This document shows positions 33,364 through 42,596 of a DNA stretch of 49,811 bases, one piece after another. The stretch covers positions 15,455-65,265 of the forward strand of contig DHGW01000084.1 in assembly GCA_002402965.1 (NCBI GenBank). Direction: 5' to 3'. This DNA is from Bacteroidales bacterium UBA4788. GTDB taxonomy: Bacteria > Bacteroidota > Bacteroidia > Bacteroidales > VadinHA17. The translations under genes were made by a program, and so were the position numbers. The first letter of the stretch is position 1, and the number at the start of each line of letters is the position of its first letter. Under the pieces are notes generated by a model. It was not told where the DNA came from. It ran no database searches and saw nothing but the letters and a program-made list of their open reading frames with translations.

Positions 33364-34614
33364 TGCTGCCCTATCAAAGACCACCTCCCCATTGAGAATA
33401 ACGGTCTCCACGAGATTACTGCCGTAAGCATAGGGCAGGTACCCATAAGACGGTATCTTCTTGGTAATAAATAAATTCGCTTTCTTGCCCACTGTGATCG
33501 AGCCGTGTGTCTCTGACAGCCCCATGGCATATGCAGCGTTGAGAGTCACGGCATTTATCGCCTCCTCCGGCAGCAGCCGCAGCCTGATACACCCAAGAGA
33601 TACAACCAGTTTCATGTTGCCCGATGGAGATGAACCGGGATTATAATCGCTTGCCATCGCAACGGGCAGTCCCGCCTCAATCATCCTGCGAGCCGGGGGA
33701 TCGGCCATGCCAAGGAAAAAGGCTGCACCCGGCAATAGCGTCGGCATCGCGCCGCTGCCCAGCAGGGCAGATATCTCCTCCTCACCGGTGAACTCGAGGT
33801 GATCAACCGAGAGAGCGCCGTGACGCACCCCAGCCTGAATGCCTCCAGAGTAATCGAGCTCATTGGCATGTATCTTGGGCTTCAGGCCGTAACGTGCTCC
33901 GGCTTCCAGTATACGGGCAGTCTCCTCCACCGTGAAAAAGCCCCGGTCACAGAAGACATCTATATAATCGGCCAGCCGCTCCGCAGCAACGGCAGGTATC
34001 ATCTCGTTTACAATCAGGTCGACATAAGCGCTCCTGTTGTCACGGTACAGAGCCGGGATGGCATGCGCCCCGAGAAATGTTGCCTTTACAGAAATGGGAG
34101 ACTCCTGCTTTATCCTCCTTATCACCCTGAGCATCTTGATTTCATCCTCCGTGGTCAGGCCATAACCGCTCTTGATCTCAACCGCCCCGGTGCCAAAGGA
34201 GATGATCTCCCTCACCCTCTCCATCGACTGCCAGAAGAGTTCATCCTCTGAGGTCTCATGCAACAGCTTCGCCGAGTTAAGGATGCCTCCCCCCCTCCTG
34301 GCTATCTCTTCATATGATAGTCCACGTATCTTGTCGGTGTACTCCTTCTCCCTGCTTCCGGCATATACCAGGTGGGTATGAGGATCACAAAATGCCGGGA
34401 AAACATAACCTCCTCCGGCATCCAGCCCTGGAATGTCACTGCTGAGCCGGGGCAAGGTTTCAGGCGGGCCATAACCGGCAATTATACCGTCCTCGATGAG
34501 CAGCCAGCCATTCTCAATAACAGGCAGTACTGCCATATCTTTCCCGGCCGTGAAGGCCAGGTTCTCCTCCCTGGTTTGTACCAGCATTCCCGTGTTGTGT
34601 ATTATCAGGCTCAT
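33349..34614 (-). CDS. hutI: imidazolonepropionase
   Basis: 421 aa amidohydrolase that opens imidazolone propionate to formiminoglutamate, the substrate of the next gene's product. Metal site DPHTHLVYAG (H-x-H), substrate loop KSGYGL, then HANELDYSGG and HLEFTGE with further His ligands, and ASDYNPGS with the conserved Asp. The last few codons are built by the heptamer array, so the C-terminus may be lengthened or trimmed relative to relatives. Cotranscription with ftcD is likely despite the 116-nt gap. Confidence 0.96.
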   Translation of the reverse strand: MSLIIHNTGMLVQTREENLAFTAGKDMAVLPVIENGWLLIEDGIIAGYGPPETLPRLSSDIPGLDAGGGYVFPAFCDPHTHLVYAGSREKEYTDKIRGLSYEEIARRGGGILNSAKLLHETSEDELFWQSMERVREIISFGTGAVEIKSGYGLTTEDEIKMLRVIRRIKQESPISVKATFLGAHAIPALYRDNRSAYVDLIVNEMIPAVAAERLADYIDVFCDRGFFTVEETARILEAGARYGLKPKIHANELDYSGGIQAGVRHGALSVDHLEFTGEEEISALLGSGAMPTLLPGAAFFLGMADPPARRMIEAGLPVAMASDYNPGSSPSGNMKLVVSLGCIRLRLLPEEAINAVTLNAAYAMGLSETHGSITVGKKANLFITKKIPSYGYLPYAYGSNLVETVILNGEVVFDRAAGNRQ

Positions 34615-34705
34615 GGCACCGGATCTAAAAGTCCACTAATGTAGCAATATTAAAATAATTAGGATATGAGCATCATTTTTCTTTAACTTTACTTTCCTTA
34701 CAAAA

Positions 34706-36058
34706 ATGAAACTTATGAAAAAACTCTGTTTATTGCTGTTTACCGGACTCCTCGCCTCCGCAGTGACTGCCCAGGAGACCAAGACAGGATGGAACTTCGG
34801 CGCTCTGCCGGCCGTCACCTACAGTACCGATCAGGGATTCCAGTACGGGGCTCTGGTTAACCTGTTCGACTATGGCGACGGATTAATCTATCCTGATTAT
34901 TATCACAGGATATATATCGAGGCCTCCACCTTCACCAAAGGGAGTTCAATTCTCAGGGTAATGTATGACTCCGATTACCTTATCAAGGGTATCAGGTACG
35001 CCGTGGACCTGAGCTACATGCCCGACTTTGCCTATGACTTCTACGGATTCAACGGGTTCGGATCGGTTTATAACAGTGACTGGACTGACGATGAGCTGAA
35101 TTCACCACCTTACCGCAGCCGCCTTTATTATGCCATGAAGCGCCACCTCTTCAGGTTCAAAAACGACTTCATCGGGAACATCGGCGACAACAACTGGCAT
35201 TGGAACGCCGGACTCAGCATTCAGCAGTTCAGGCCGGACGTGCTCGATGTCACTAAGTTCAACAAGGGGAAGGATCCTGAGGATCCGAAATACCTGCCGG
35301 ACGTGCCAACTCTCTTTGAATACTATACCGGGGCCGGAATTATCTCGGAGGAAGAGGCCGACGGCGGATGGATTACCGGCATCAAGGGAGGCATCTCGTA
35401 CGACACACGTGACCAGCGTGCATGCCCCATGAGCGGAATATGGGCTGAGACCGGAATAGAGGTCGTACCTGAATTCCTGGGCGCCGAGTCGTCATTCGGA
35501 AAACTCTACCTCACCTGGAGACAATATTTCACCCTCAAGGAGGATGACCTTAGCTTTGCATACAGGCTCGGTTACCAGCAGACCCTCTTCGGCGATGTGC
35601 CATTCTACTACCAGGGACAGATAATAGTCTCCGAACTGCGGGGAGCCAGCTCTGAAGGCCTCGGCGGCAGCAAGACTATCAGGGGATTGCTGAGAAACAG
35701 GGTAATAGGTGACGGGATTGCTTACGGAAACGCTGAGCTGCGCTGGAAGATGGTCCGGTTTAAGTTCATCAACCAGAACTGGTACCTGGGAACCAATTAT
35801 TTCTTTGATGCAGGTATGGTTACTGACCTCATCGATGTCGACAGAGCTGCCTTCCAGAGCTTCCTGAACGATATAGAAACGAGTGAGTCCATTAGCGATT
35901 TCCTCGCTGACGGGAAGGACAAGCTCCACATGGCTGCAGGTCTCGGCCTTAAGATAGCCATGAACGAGAACTTCATCATCTCCGCAGACATCGGCAAGGC
36001 GTTGAAGGAGCAGGATGGCAGCATGGAGTTCTATATTGGACTAAACTACCTGTTCTAG
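34706..36058 (+). CDS. BamA/TamA-like outer-membrane beta-barrel protein
   Basis: 450 aa (or from the second ATG at 34715, MKKLCLLLFTG). Signal peptide to about residue 22 (ASAVTAQ). The mature protein begins with WNFGALPAVTYSTDQGFQYG, typical of the short surface-antigen barrels of Bacteroidota without POTRA domains; repeated aromatic-rich strands follow, and it ends in an aromatic residue (IGLNYLF). Cargo unknown. Its TAG stop codon is the first three bases of a heptamer array. Confidence 0.85.
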   Translation: MKLMKKLCLLLFTGLLASAVTAQETKTGWNFGALPAVTYSTDQGFQYGALVNLFDYGDGLIYPDYYHRIYIEASTFTKGSSILRVMYDSDYLIKGIRYAVDLSYMPDFAYDFYGFNGFGSVYNSDWTDDELNSPPYRSRLYYAMKRHLFRFKNDFIGNIGDNNWHWNAGLSIQQFRPDVLDVTKFNKGKDPEDPKYLPDVPTLFEYYTGAGIISEEEADGGWITGIKGGISYDTRDQRACPMSGIWAETGIEVVPEFLGAESSFGKLYLTWRQYFTLKEDDLSFAYRLGYQQTLFGDVPFYYQGQIIVSELRGASSEGLGGSKTIRGLLRNRVIGDGIAYGNAELRWKMVRFKFINQNWYLGTNYFFDAGMVTDLIDVDRAAFQSFLNDIETSESISDFLADGKDKLHMAAGLGLKIAMNENFIISADIGKALKEQDGSMEFYIGLNYLF

Positions 36059-36156
36059 GCAACAGGCAATAGGCAATAGTGTTGGCAAAGTTACGGCAAG
36101 AGTCTGTATGTCATGCAGTCATTTCACTACAGCCTACTACCTGTTGCCTTCTGCCT
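36057..36156. repeat. two opposed heptamer arrays between convergent genes
   Basis: Left arm (36057-36081), on +: AGGCAAC, AGGCAAT, AGGCAAT, AGTG, beginning in the stop codon of the barrel gene. Right arm (36125-36156), on -: AGGCAGA, AGGCAAC, AGGTAGT, AGGCTGT, AGTG, beginning 2 nt after the DUF819 stop. Each gene thus has its own array in its own direction and the pair forms an imperfect inverted repeat around a 43-nt loop. Confidence 0.85.
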
Positions 36157-36157
36157 G

Positions 36158-37450
36158 TTATAGCTTACCCAGCCACATCCCGAAGGCAACACCGATATAG
36201 TTGCCCAGAATCCAGCCAATCATGCCTGTTGCCAGCCCGGTGAGAATGACATCCTTGTTCTTCAGGGCGGCTGCAACCATCGGTACAAACGGCGGTGAAT
36301 AGACAAACCCGGTCGTTGTAATCAGGTAATCGTCGGCATTGACCCTGAAGATCCAGGAAAGAAACAGGTGCAGGAAGAGCGACCCGAAATAGGCATAGGT
36401 GATATACAGAAGAAGGTTCAGGTATTTCGCCTGGAAGATTATGCTGAGATCACAGCGTGTGGCGATTACAATTGAAAATGCGATAATAAAGTACATCCCG
36501 AGCTGGAAGGTCTTTCTTATCTCCCTGACAGGCTTTATGAACGAAGCAGCCACACCCAGGGTTGTGATTGTAAGGATTACTGAGACGGTCATTGGAACCT
36601 TGGGCAAAAGCATGCTGACTGCCACCCCCAGCCCGAGGATCACGATCGCGAGTCCTATGGCTGCAAGCAGCGGCAGCATTACACCCTTTTTAAATATACC
36701 GGAATAATCATCGAAATCCTCAGCCATCTTCTGATTCATCTCACTGATGTCGGGGCCCCCCCTTTTTGAACCCGCAGGCGCCTTGAACGGTGGAAGAAAG
36801 AGTCTGAAGAAGGCCGGCCCTGCTGTTATAAAGAAGAGGATTACAATGCCCCCCACAATCATGTCGTAAGTGTTTGTCATGATGAAGGCGTTCGGGTCTA
36901 CCTTTAGCGCTAATGCAATGGAAGCCAGGTTGACGGAACCACCCGTGTAGAGACCGATAAGCATCCCTCCGATCTTATCCGCTCCTTCCACCTTGTCCCT
37001 GAAGATAAGGTAACCCGTGGCCACAATTATCACCACCGAAACCAGGGCCAGCAGCATCGACAGGAATCCCTTGCCGGAGAACCTGAGCCACCTCCTGACA
37101 TTGAGCGAGAAAAGGATAAGCGGAATAGCAAGGAGAACCAGCGCACTCTGCATGCTGTCCTGTACGGCGGCAATGCTGTTGTAGCGGAAATCACTGTGTT
37201 TCAGCGTGCCGGCTGCCACCATCTCAACCGCCTCAGATTTCGGAATAAAAGGGCGGTCCTGCCCGATTGTGGCTTCGCGATATGCTTCACTTGACCTGGG
37301 CATGATGCCGACATTGGCAATGATGACCCCGATGGCATATGCCATTACTATAGCGCCGATCTTTTTAAAGAATGGATATTTATGAGTCAACCAAATCAGA
37401 AACGCGGGAAAAACAAGGCAGAACAAGGCTAACAGAATGAGGCTAAACAT
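36158..37450 (-). CDS. DUF819 family membrane protein
   Basis: 430 aa with about eleven transmembrane segments. DUF819-like stretches: MLIGLYTGGSVNLASIALAL (about 162-181) and TTGFVYSPPFVPMVAAALK near the C-terminus. The fold is that of secondary transporters, with two similar halves; the substrate is unknown. It follows fabI but a terminator separates them, and a -7 box at 37471-37478 suggests its own promoter. Confidence 0.88.
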   Translation of the reverse strand: MFSLILLALFCLVFPAFLIWLTHKYPFFKKIGAIVMAYAIGVIIANVGIMPRSSEAYREATIGQDRPFIPKSEAVEMVAAGTLKHSDFRYNSIAAVQDSMQSALVLLAIPLILFSLNVRRWLRFSGKGFLSMLLALVSVVIIVATGYLIFRDKVEGADKIGGMLIGLYTGGSVNLASIALALKVDPNAFIMTNTYDMIVGGIVILFFITAGPAFFRLFLPPFKAPAGSKRGGPDISEMNQKMAEDFDDYSGIFKKGVMLPLLAAIGLAIVILGLGVAVSMLLPKVPMTVSVILTITTLGVAASFIKPVREIRKTFQLGMYFIIAFSIVIATRCDLSIIFQAKYLNLLLYITYAYFGSLFLHLFLSWIFRVNADDYLITTTGFVYSPPFVPMVAAALKNKDVILTGLATGMIGWILGNYIGVAFGMWLGKL

Positions 37451-37470
37451 GGCGGTTAGTTTTAGTTAAC

Positions 37471-37478
37471 CAAAAATA
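37471..37478 (-). promoter_or_regulatory. candidate -7 promoter box of DUF819
   Basis: Minus-strand TATTTTTG fits TAnnTTTG, 20 nt before the start codon and just beyond the fabI terminator. No -33 element recognised. Confidence 0.35.
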
Positions 37479-37479
37479 G

Positions 37480-37509
37480 AAAAAGCGCCCCGCCCCGATG
37501 GCACGACGC
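37480..37509 (-). terminator. probable rho-independent terminator after fabI
   Basis: On the minus strand GCGTCGTGCC-atcgg-GGCGGGGCGC can pair over ten positions with G-U pairs and one mismatch, followed directly by TTTTT. It lies 39 nt past the fabI stop codon. Confidence 0.6.
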
Positions 37510-37548
37510 CTTAAAATATGTGTTTATACTGTAGCTGACTAGGTATAT

Positions 37549-38385
37549 TTACTTATCAGGACACTCCCTGAAACTCTTGTTGTATTGCTCAATTGCCCTC
37601 TCACTCATCCCCATGCTGGAGAATCCTCCGTCATTGAATATGTTCTGCATGGTGACCTTCTTGGTCAGGTCAGAGAATAGCGTGATGCATACATCTGCGC
37701 AGTCCGAGGCATCGGCATTGCCCAGGGGTGACATCCTGTCGGAGAAATCTACCAGCGAATCAAACCCGGCGATTCCTGATCCGGCAGTTGTTGCGGTAGG
37801 CGACTGTGAGATCGTGTTGACCCTGACATGCCTGTCCTTGCCGTAGATATAGCCGAAGCTTCGCGCAATTGACTCCAGCAGTGCTTTGGCATCACCCATG
37901 TCATTGTACCCTGCCAGGGTACGCTGTGCAGCCACATATGTCAGCGCCACCACTGAACCCCACTCCTTGATGGCATCCAGTTTATAAGCTGTTTGAAGTA
38001 TCCGGTGAAAGCTGAGTGCGGAGATGTCCAGGGTCTTCAGCATGTTCTCATAACTGCTTTCTGCATAGGGAATGCCTTTTCGTACGTTTGGTGACATGCC
38101 AATCGAATGAAGTACAAAATCGAACTTGCCGTCAAAGATCTCCATCGACCTGTTGAAGAGCACCTCGAGATCCTGCATACTTGTGGCATCGGCTGTTATC
38201 ACCTCACTGCCCGTCTTTTCAGCCAGCTCGCCGATTGTGCCCATACGGATTGCCACGGGTGCATTGGTAAGAACCAGGCGTGCGCCCTGGGCATGGGCCT
38301 TTTCAGCTACGTGCCAGGCAATCGATTTGTCGTTGAGAGCACCGAAAACAATCCCCTTCTTGCCTTCCAATAGATTAGTGATCAT
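37549..38385 (-). CDS. fabI: enoyl-ACP reductase (NADH)
   Basis: 278 aa short-chain dehydrogenase fold. Cofactor site GIVFGALNDKSIAW (11-24), catalytic pair Y160-x6-K167 (YNDMGDAK) and the additional Y150 typical of FabI; HSIG at 93-96. Last reduction of the fatty-acid elongation cycle. It is the last gene of the bamD-rpoZ-coaBC-porD-recN cluster, 34 nt after recN. Confidence 0.95.
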   Translation of the reverse strand: MITNLLEGKKGIVFGALNDKSIAWHVAEKAHAQGARLVLTNAPVAIRMGTIGELAEKTGSEVITADATSMQDLEVLFNRSMEIFDGKFDFVLHSIGMSPNVRKGIPYAESSYENMLKTLDISALSFHRILQTAYKLDAIKEWGSVVALTYVAAQRTLAGYNDMGDAKALLESIARSFGYIYGKDRHVRVNTISQSPTATTAGSGIAGFDSLVDFSDRMSPLGNADASDCADVCITLFSDLTKKVTMQNIFNDGGFSSMGMSERAIEQYNKSFRECPDK

Positions 38386-38419
38386 AATTATTTGGTTATT
38401 TTTAGTTACAGGTGGAATC

Positions 38420-40078
38420 TCAGCTGCCCTTCAGCAGTTCGCGGGCATTGCGCATGGCAGCCTCGGTGATTGTGCTTCCGCTGAGCAGCCTGGCGACCTC
38501 CTTAACCCTTTCATCGTCATTTAACAACCTGACACGGGTTATTGTTGAGTGATCACTCTCTTCCTTGTATACATGATAATGCATTCCACCTCTGGAAGCG
38601 ACCTGCGGAAGATGCGTAATATTGATCACCTGCATGTTCTTTCCCATCTCTGCAAGGATGTTCCCAACCATTGAGGCCACTTCACCAGAGACCCCGGAGT
38701 CTATCTCGTCAAATATTATTGCCGGCAGCCCGGAACTGCTTGCGAGTACCGATTTCAGGCATAGCATCACCCTCGATAGCTCACCACCGGAAGCACATCT
38801 TGCAAGTTCTTCGGGCTCAACCTGCCTGTTGGCGCTGAAGAGAAACTCAATCGCATCCAAGCCTGACGGTCCTGGTGACGCCAGGTTCCGGATGCGGGTT
38901 TCAAAGCGCGCATGAGGCATACCCAGCTTCCGGAGCCTTGATGTAATCTGCCCGGCCAGCGGAGCAGCTGACCTGTTCCTGCCTTCCGACAGCCGGGTGG
39001 CAATGGTTTCTGCCTCCGCAAAGGCGGCATCGCTCCTTTTCTTCAGATCTTCGATCCTCTCATCAGCATCACCTGTGGCGGAGACAGCATCCTCCACCCT
39101 GGTCTGAACCGCCAGCAGCTCATCGATATCCCTGCACCGGTGCTTCTGCATCAGCGAGTAGATTGTATCTAGCCTCTGAGTCACATAATCGAGCCTGCCG
39201 GGATCGGCCGTAGCCCTTTCGTTGAGCTTCTCAGACTCATATGAGATATCATTCAGTTCAATCAGTTGTGTCTCAAGTCTTTTTTCCAGTTCAGCCGCTT
39301 CCGGCAGCCACCCGGCAATCCTGGAGAGGTTGAGGCGCGCCGTACGAAGCAGCGAAAGAGCTGATATATCTTCTCCTCCCAGGGCCGCGGTTACGGCAGC
39401 CAGAGCCTCCTTTATCCCGGATGCATTAGTGAGCATCTCCTGCTCCTTCTCGAGGGTCTCCTGTTCTCCCGGGACCAGTCCCACCGCCCTGAACTCCTCA
39501 AGCTGATGTGAATAGTAATCATGATCCGACTTCGCTTTCCCGAGGTCAAGCGCCGCAGCATCATACTCTTTCCTGGCTGCGAGATACCTGCCCCAGGCCT
39601 GGGAATACTCCCTTGCAAGGCCCGTTGTTCCAGCCCAGGCGTCTAAAACCCGCATCTGGAACATGCTGTTGCCAAGCAGCAGCGTTTCATGCTGCGAGTG
39701 GATATCAATAAGCCTGCCGCCCAGCTCCTTCATCACACCCAGGTTCACCGGAGTGTCATTGAGGAATGCCCTTGACTTGCCCGAAGGGGTTATCTCCCGA
39801 CGCAGTATAGCCTCATCATCATAGTCTAACCCGTTCGCTTCGAACAGCTCCCCGAGGTCATATCCCCTGATGTTAAACTCCGCCTCAACAATGCACTTCT
39901 CATCCTGACTGAGCAGTACCGAGGTGTCTGCCCTCTCCCCGAGCACCAGTCCCAGGGCACCTAAAAGTATTGACTTGCCAGCACCGGTCTCACCGGTAAT
40001 GATTGTGAATCCCTCACCAAAGGTCATGTCCAGCTCTTTGATGATGGCATAGTTCCTAACTGTCAGTCTGCGGAGCAT
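38420..40078 (-). CDS. recN: DNA repair protein RecN
   Basis: 552 aa SMC-like ATPase for double-strand break repair. Walker A GETGAGKS (29-36) near the N-terminus, coiled-coil arms (about 150-370), signature CASGGELSRVML (about 430) and Walker B IIFDEIDSGVSG (about 460). Normal length; 13 nt from porD. Confidence 0.97.
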   Translation of the reverse strand: MLRRLTVRNYAIIKELDMTFGEGFTIITGETGAGKSILLGALGLVLGERADTSVLLSQDEKCIVEAEFNIRGYDLGELFEANGLDYDDEAILRREITPSGKSRAFLNDTPVNLGVMKELGGRLIDIHSQHETLLLGNSMFQMRVLDAWAGTTGLAREYSQAWGRYLAARKEYDAAALDLGKAKSDHDYYSHQLEEFRAVGLVPGEQETLEKEQEMLTNASGIKEALAAVTAALGGEDISALSLLRTARLNLSRIAGWLPEAAELEKRLETQLIELNDISYESEKLNERATADPGRLDYVTQRLDTIYSLMQKHRCRDIDELLAVQTRVEDAVSATGDADERIEDLKKRSDAAFAEAETIATRLSEGRNRSAAPLAGQITSRLRKLGMPHARFETRIRNLASPGPSGLDAIEFLFSANRQVEPEELARCASGGELSRVMLCLKSVLASSSGLPAIIFDEIDSGVSGEVASMVGNILAEMGKNMQVINITHLPQVASRGGMHYHVYKEESDHSTITRVRLLNDDERVKEVARLLSGSTITEAAMRNARELLKGS

Positions 40079-40091
40079 GAGGGGTCAGCTA

Positions 40092-41021
40092 TCAGGTGGA
40101 AGCGAGTATCTTCTGGTACTTGGTCTCGTTGGCCGGGTCTATCTCAGTCAGTATCTGAACAACCCTGTTCTTCTCCTCGGGGAATCCCTGTGAAAAGATG
40201 TTTACAATTTCGTCTGCTTTAGCGTCAAGCACAACCGCCATCAGATACATGAAGGGATCAGGCCTGCGCCGGTACACCTCCTGGAGCCGCCTGAGGCTTT
40301 CATAGATCTCTGTTCTTGCCTGTGTCATGTCCGACTCCATCCGGTCAAGGCCCCTGAGGTGATACAGGTAAAGAAACTGTCTCACACCGGAATACTCAGT
40401 GTCGAGGATATTCTTCACAAGCCAGTAACGGTTCCTGTTCCTCGAGCCATCATATGGTTTCCATCCCTGTTCGGGAGCATTCTGAGCATTTGTCACAATC
40501 TTTTCAGCCACCTGGAAATAGGGTGTACCGCCTCCCTGGGCATAGGTGTCAAAATCCATTCCTATCAGCAGGTAGGCGTAATAGGCAAGTACCGACACAA
40601 GATTGCTGGTATGGCTGTTTGGGTTGAACTCAAGAGGCTGAAACTCAACATAACGGAACTGGAAGTTATTGTCGACGAAGTTGAGTACCGTTGATTCATA
40701 TGTGGTGTTGTACACTGGCCTGCTGAGCTGCACCTGGATGGTTCCGCGAAACTCATCCGCAGAGAGCTGCTCGTCGAGGTTGATAAGCAGGTTGCACTCT
40801 ATCCTTTCTGAAAAACTGAACAGATTGTCAGTCCAGACCATGCTGTTCATGAACTCGTAGATGTCACGCTGCATGTTCTGAAAAATCTCCCGGTTCGATC
40901 CCTGAATCTTCTGGGCCGACACCTGAACGTTGCAGTAAAGTTCCTGTGATCCGGCAGTACCGGTGCCCAGTACCATCAGAAATGCCGCCACGAAGAGCCT
41001 GATTCCGGTCAGTTGATTCAT
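40092..41021 (-). CDS. porD: PorD-like type IX secretion protein (DUF4835)
   Basis: 309 aa with signal peptide (cleavage after GTGTAGSQ, about 25). The mature N-terminus ELYCNVQVSAQKIQGSNREIF and the internal FQPLEFNPNSHTSNLVSVLAYYAYLLIG are typical of DUF4835, which includes PorD of the Bacteroidota type IX secretion system. Its place beside coaBC, recN and rpoZ is the usual one. It suggests, but does not prove, that the organism has a type IX system. Confidence 0.88.
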   Translation of the reverse strand: MNQLTGIRLFVAAFLMVLGTGTAGSQELYCNVQVSAQKIQGSNREIFQNMQRDIYEFMNSMVWTDNLFSFSERIECNLLINLDEQLSADEFRGTIQVQLSRPVYNTTYESTVLNFVDNNFQFRYVEFQPLEFNPNSHTSNLVSVLAYYAYLLIGMDFDTYAQGGGTPYFQVAEKIVTNAQNAPEQGWKPYDGSRNRNRYWLVKNILDTEYSGVRQFLYLYHLRGLDRMESDMTQARTEIYESLRRLQEVYRRRPDPFMYLMAVVLDAKADEIVNIFSQGFPEEKNRVVQILTEIDPANETKYQKILAST

Positions 41022-41027
41022 GGGCGA

Positions 41028-42239
41028 TCAGTGCATCAATGAGATGATTTTCTTCAATATATCCAATGCAACCCCGTCCTTCGATTTCAACTCAAATTTA
41101 TCAATATTATTGTTTCTGTCAATGATTGTGATCAGGTTGGTATCGTGGCCAAAACCTGCTCCATCGTCCCTCAGTGAGTTGAGAATGATCATGTCAAGGT
41201 TCTTCCTGCGCAGTTTACCCTTTGCATTTTCCAGCTCGTTGTCAGTTTCAAGTGCGAAGCCGGCAAGAAACTGCCCTCTTTTTTTGATTTTTCCGAGAGA
41301 GGCTGCAATGTCTTCCGTGGGCCTGAGCCGGATGACCATGTCACCATCACCCCTCTTCACCTTGGTCTCATGGGTTTTCTCCGGCGTGAAGTCCGCCACA
41401 GCCGCTGCAAGAATGGCAATCTCGCAGTCGCGAAAGGCTTCAAGGGATGCTGTCTTCATCTCAGCCGCCGTCTTTACCGGGATTATGACGACCGACTTCT
41501 GTGATGGTTTGAGACTCACCGGACCGAGCACGAGGGTCACCTCCGCACCAAGCCTGGCAGCCTCGTCAGCCAGAGCAATGCCCATTCGTCCCGATGAATA
41601 ATTGCTGATGTAACGAACCGGGTCAATCGGTTCAACGGTAGGGCCTGCGTTGATGAAGACCCGTTTGCCACGAAGAGGCAGTTCAGTTATTTTTTTTTTT
41701 GAAAGGAACTCACTGAGATCCCCCACTATCGCCTCCGGCTCAGCCATCCGGCCCTTGCCCTCCAGCCCGCTGGCAAGCTCACCGGTGTCAGGCTCTATTA
41801 TATGACAGCCAAAGGACTTCAGCTTTTCGATGTTGCTGACAGTGGCCGGGTGGGCCAGCATGTCGAGGTCCATCGCCGGGGCGAGGAAGACCGGGCACCT
41901 TGCTGAGAGATAAGTTGTAAGCAACAGGTTATCCGCTATTCCGGATGCCATCTTGCCCATTGTATTGGCGGTGGCAGGTGCTATTAGGAACAGGTCAGCC
42001 CAGAGACCAAGGTCTATGTGACTGTTCCATCGCCCGTCCTCCGGATCGAAAAAATCCACAAGGATTGGATTTTTGGAAAGGGTAGCCAGGGTGAGCGGGG
42101 TTATGAACTCCTTCGCCAGGGGTGTCATTATCACTTTGACCTCTGCCCCCTCTTTAACAAGCAACCGGATGATTACAGCGGCCTTGTAGGCTGCTATACC
42201 TCCGGTGACTCCAAGCAGTATTTTCCTGCCTTTCAGCAT
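41028..42239 (-). CDS. coaBC: phosphopantothenoylcysteine synthetase/decarboxylase
   Basis: 403 aa bifunctional enzyme of CoA synthesis. CoaC half (1-185): GVTGGIAAYKAA, catalytic-type His in NSHIDLGLWAD, the APATANTMGKMASGIADN stretch, and the substrate clamp region; CoaB half (190-403): INAGPTVEPIDPVRYISNYSSGRMG and the AAVADFTP motif. Full length. Nine nt after rpoZ. Confidence 0.97.
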   Translation of the reverse strand: MLKGRKILLGVTGGIAAYKAAVIIRLLVKEGAEVKVIMTPLAKEFITPLTLATLSKNPILVDFFDPEDGRWNSHIDLGLWADLFLIAPATANTMGKMASGIADNLLLTTYLSARCPVFLAPAMDLDMLAHPATVSNIEKLKSFGCHIIEPDTGELASGLEGKGRMAEPEAIVGDLSEFLSKKKITELPLRGKRVFINAGPTVEPIDPVRYISNYSSGRMGIALADEAARLGAEVTLVLGPVSLKPSQKSVVIIPVKTAAEMKTASLEAFRDCEIAILAAAVADFTPEKTHETKVKRGDGDMVIRLRPTEDIAASLGKIKKRGQFLAGFALETDNELENAKGKLRRKNLDMIILNSLRDDGAGFGHDTNLITIIDRNNNIDKFELKSKDGVALDILKKIISLMH

Positions 42240-42248
42240 GTTGTGCTA

Positions 42249-42584
42249 CTATTTTTTCGGCTTCTGCTCCTTATCGGGATTCCGATAATAGATCTTGCCG
42301 TCTTCAAACTCGGCCAGTGCTATGAGAGTGGGTTTCGGAAGCCTTTCGTAGAACTTGGATATCTCAATCTGTTCCCTGTTCTCGAACACCTCCTCCAGGT
42401 TGTCATTGAATGAAGCAAACTCCTCAAGCTTGGAGTTGAGCTCCTGCTTCATCTCAACGCTGATCTGGTTTGCACGCCTTGTGGCAATGATGACGCTCTC
42501 GTAGATGTTCTGGGTATCAACATCAAACTTGTCAATGTCCCTTGTGATTGTCGTGTAGGAAGCTGCTGTTTTCTTGTAATCCAT
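42249..42584 (-). CDS. rpoZ: RNA polymerase omega subunit, Bacteroidota type
   Basis: 111 aa RpoZ/Rpb6-like protein. Conserved part NIYESVIIATRRANQIS (about 26-42) followed by a helical region and a C-terminal ALAEFEDGKIYYRNP. The family is usually found between bamD and coaBC, as here. Subunit of core RNA polymerase. Confidence 0.92.
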   Translation of the reverse strand: MDYKKTAASYTTITRDIDKFDVDTQNIYESVIIATRRANQISVEMKQELNSKLEEFASFNDNLEEVFENREQIEISKFYERLPKPTLIALAEFEDGKIYYRNPDKEQKPKK

Positions 42585-42596
42585 ATTGTTGATAAT

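Noticed and set aside
5444..36156. CRISPR array as an explanation for the short repeats
   Set aside because: Repeats are 7-8 bp in direct tandem with no unique spacers of constant length and no cas genes nearby.
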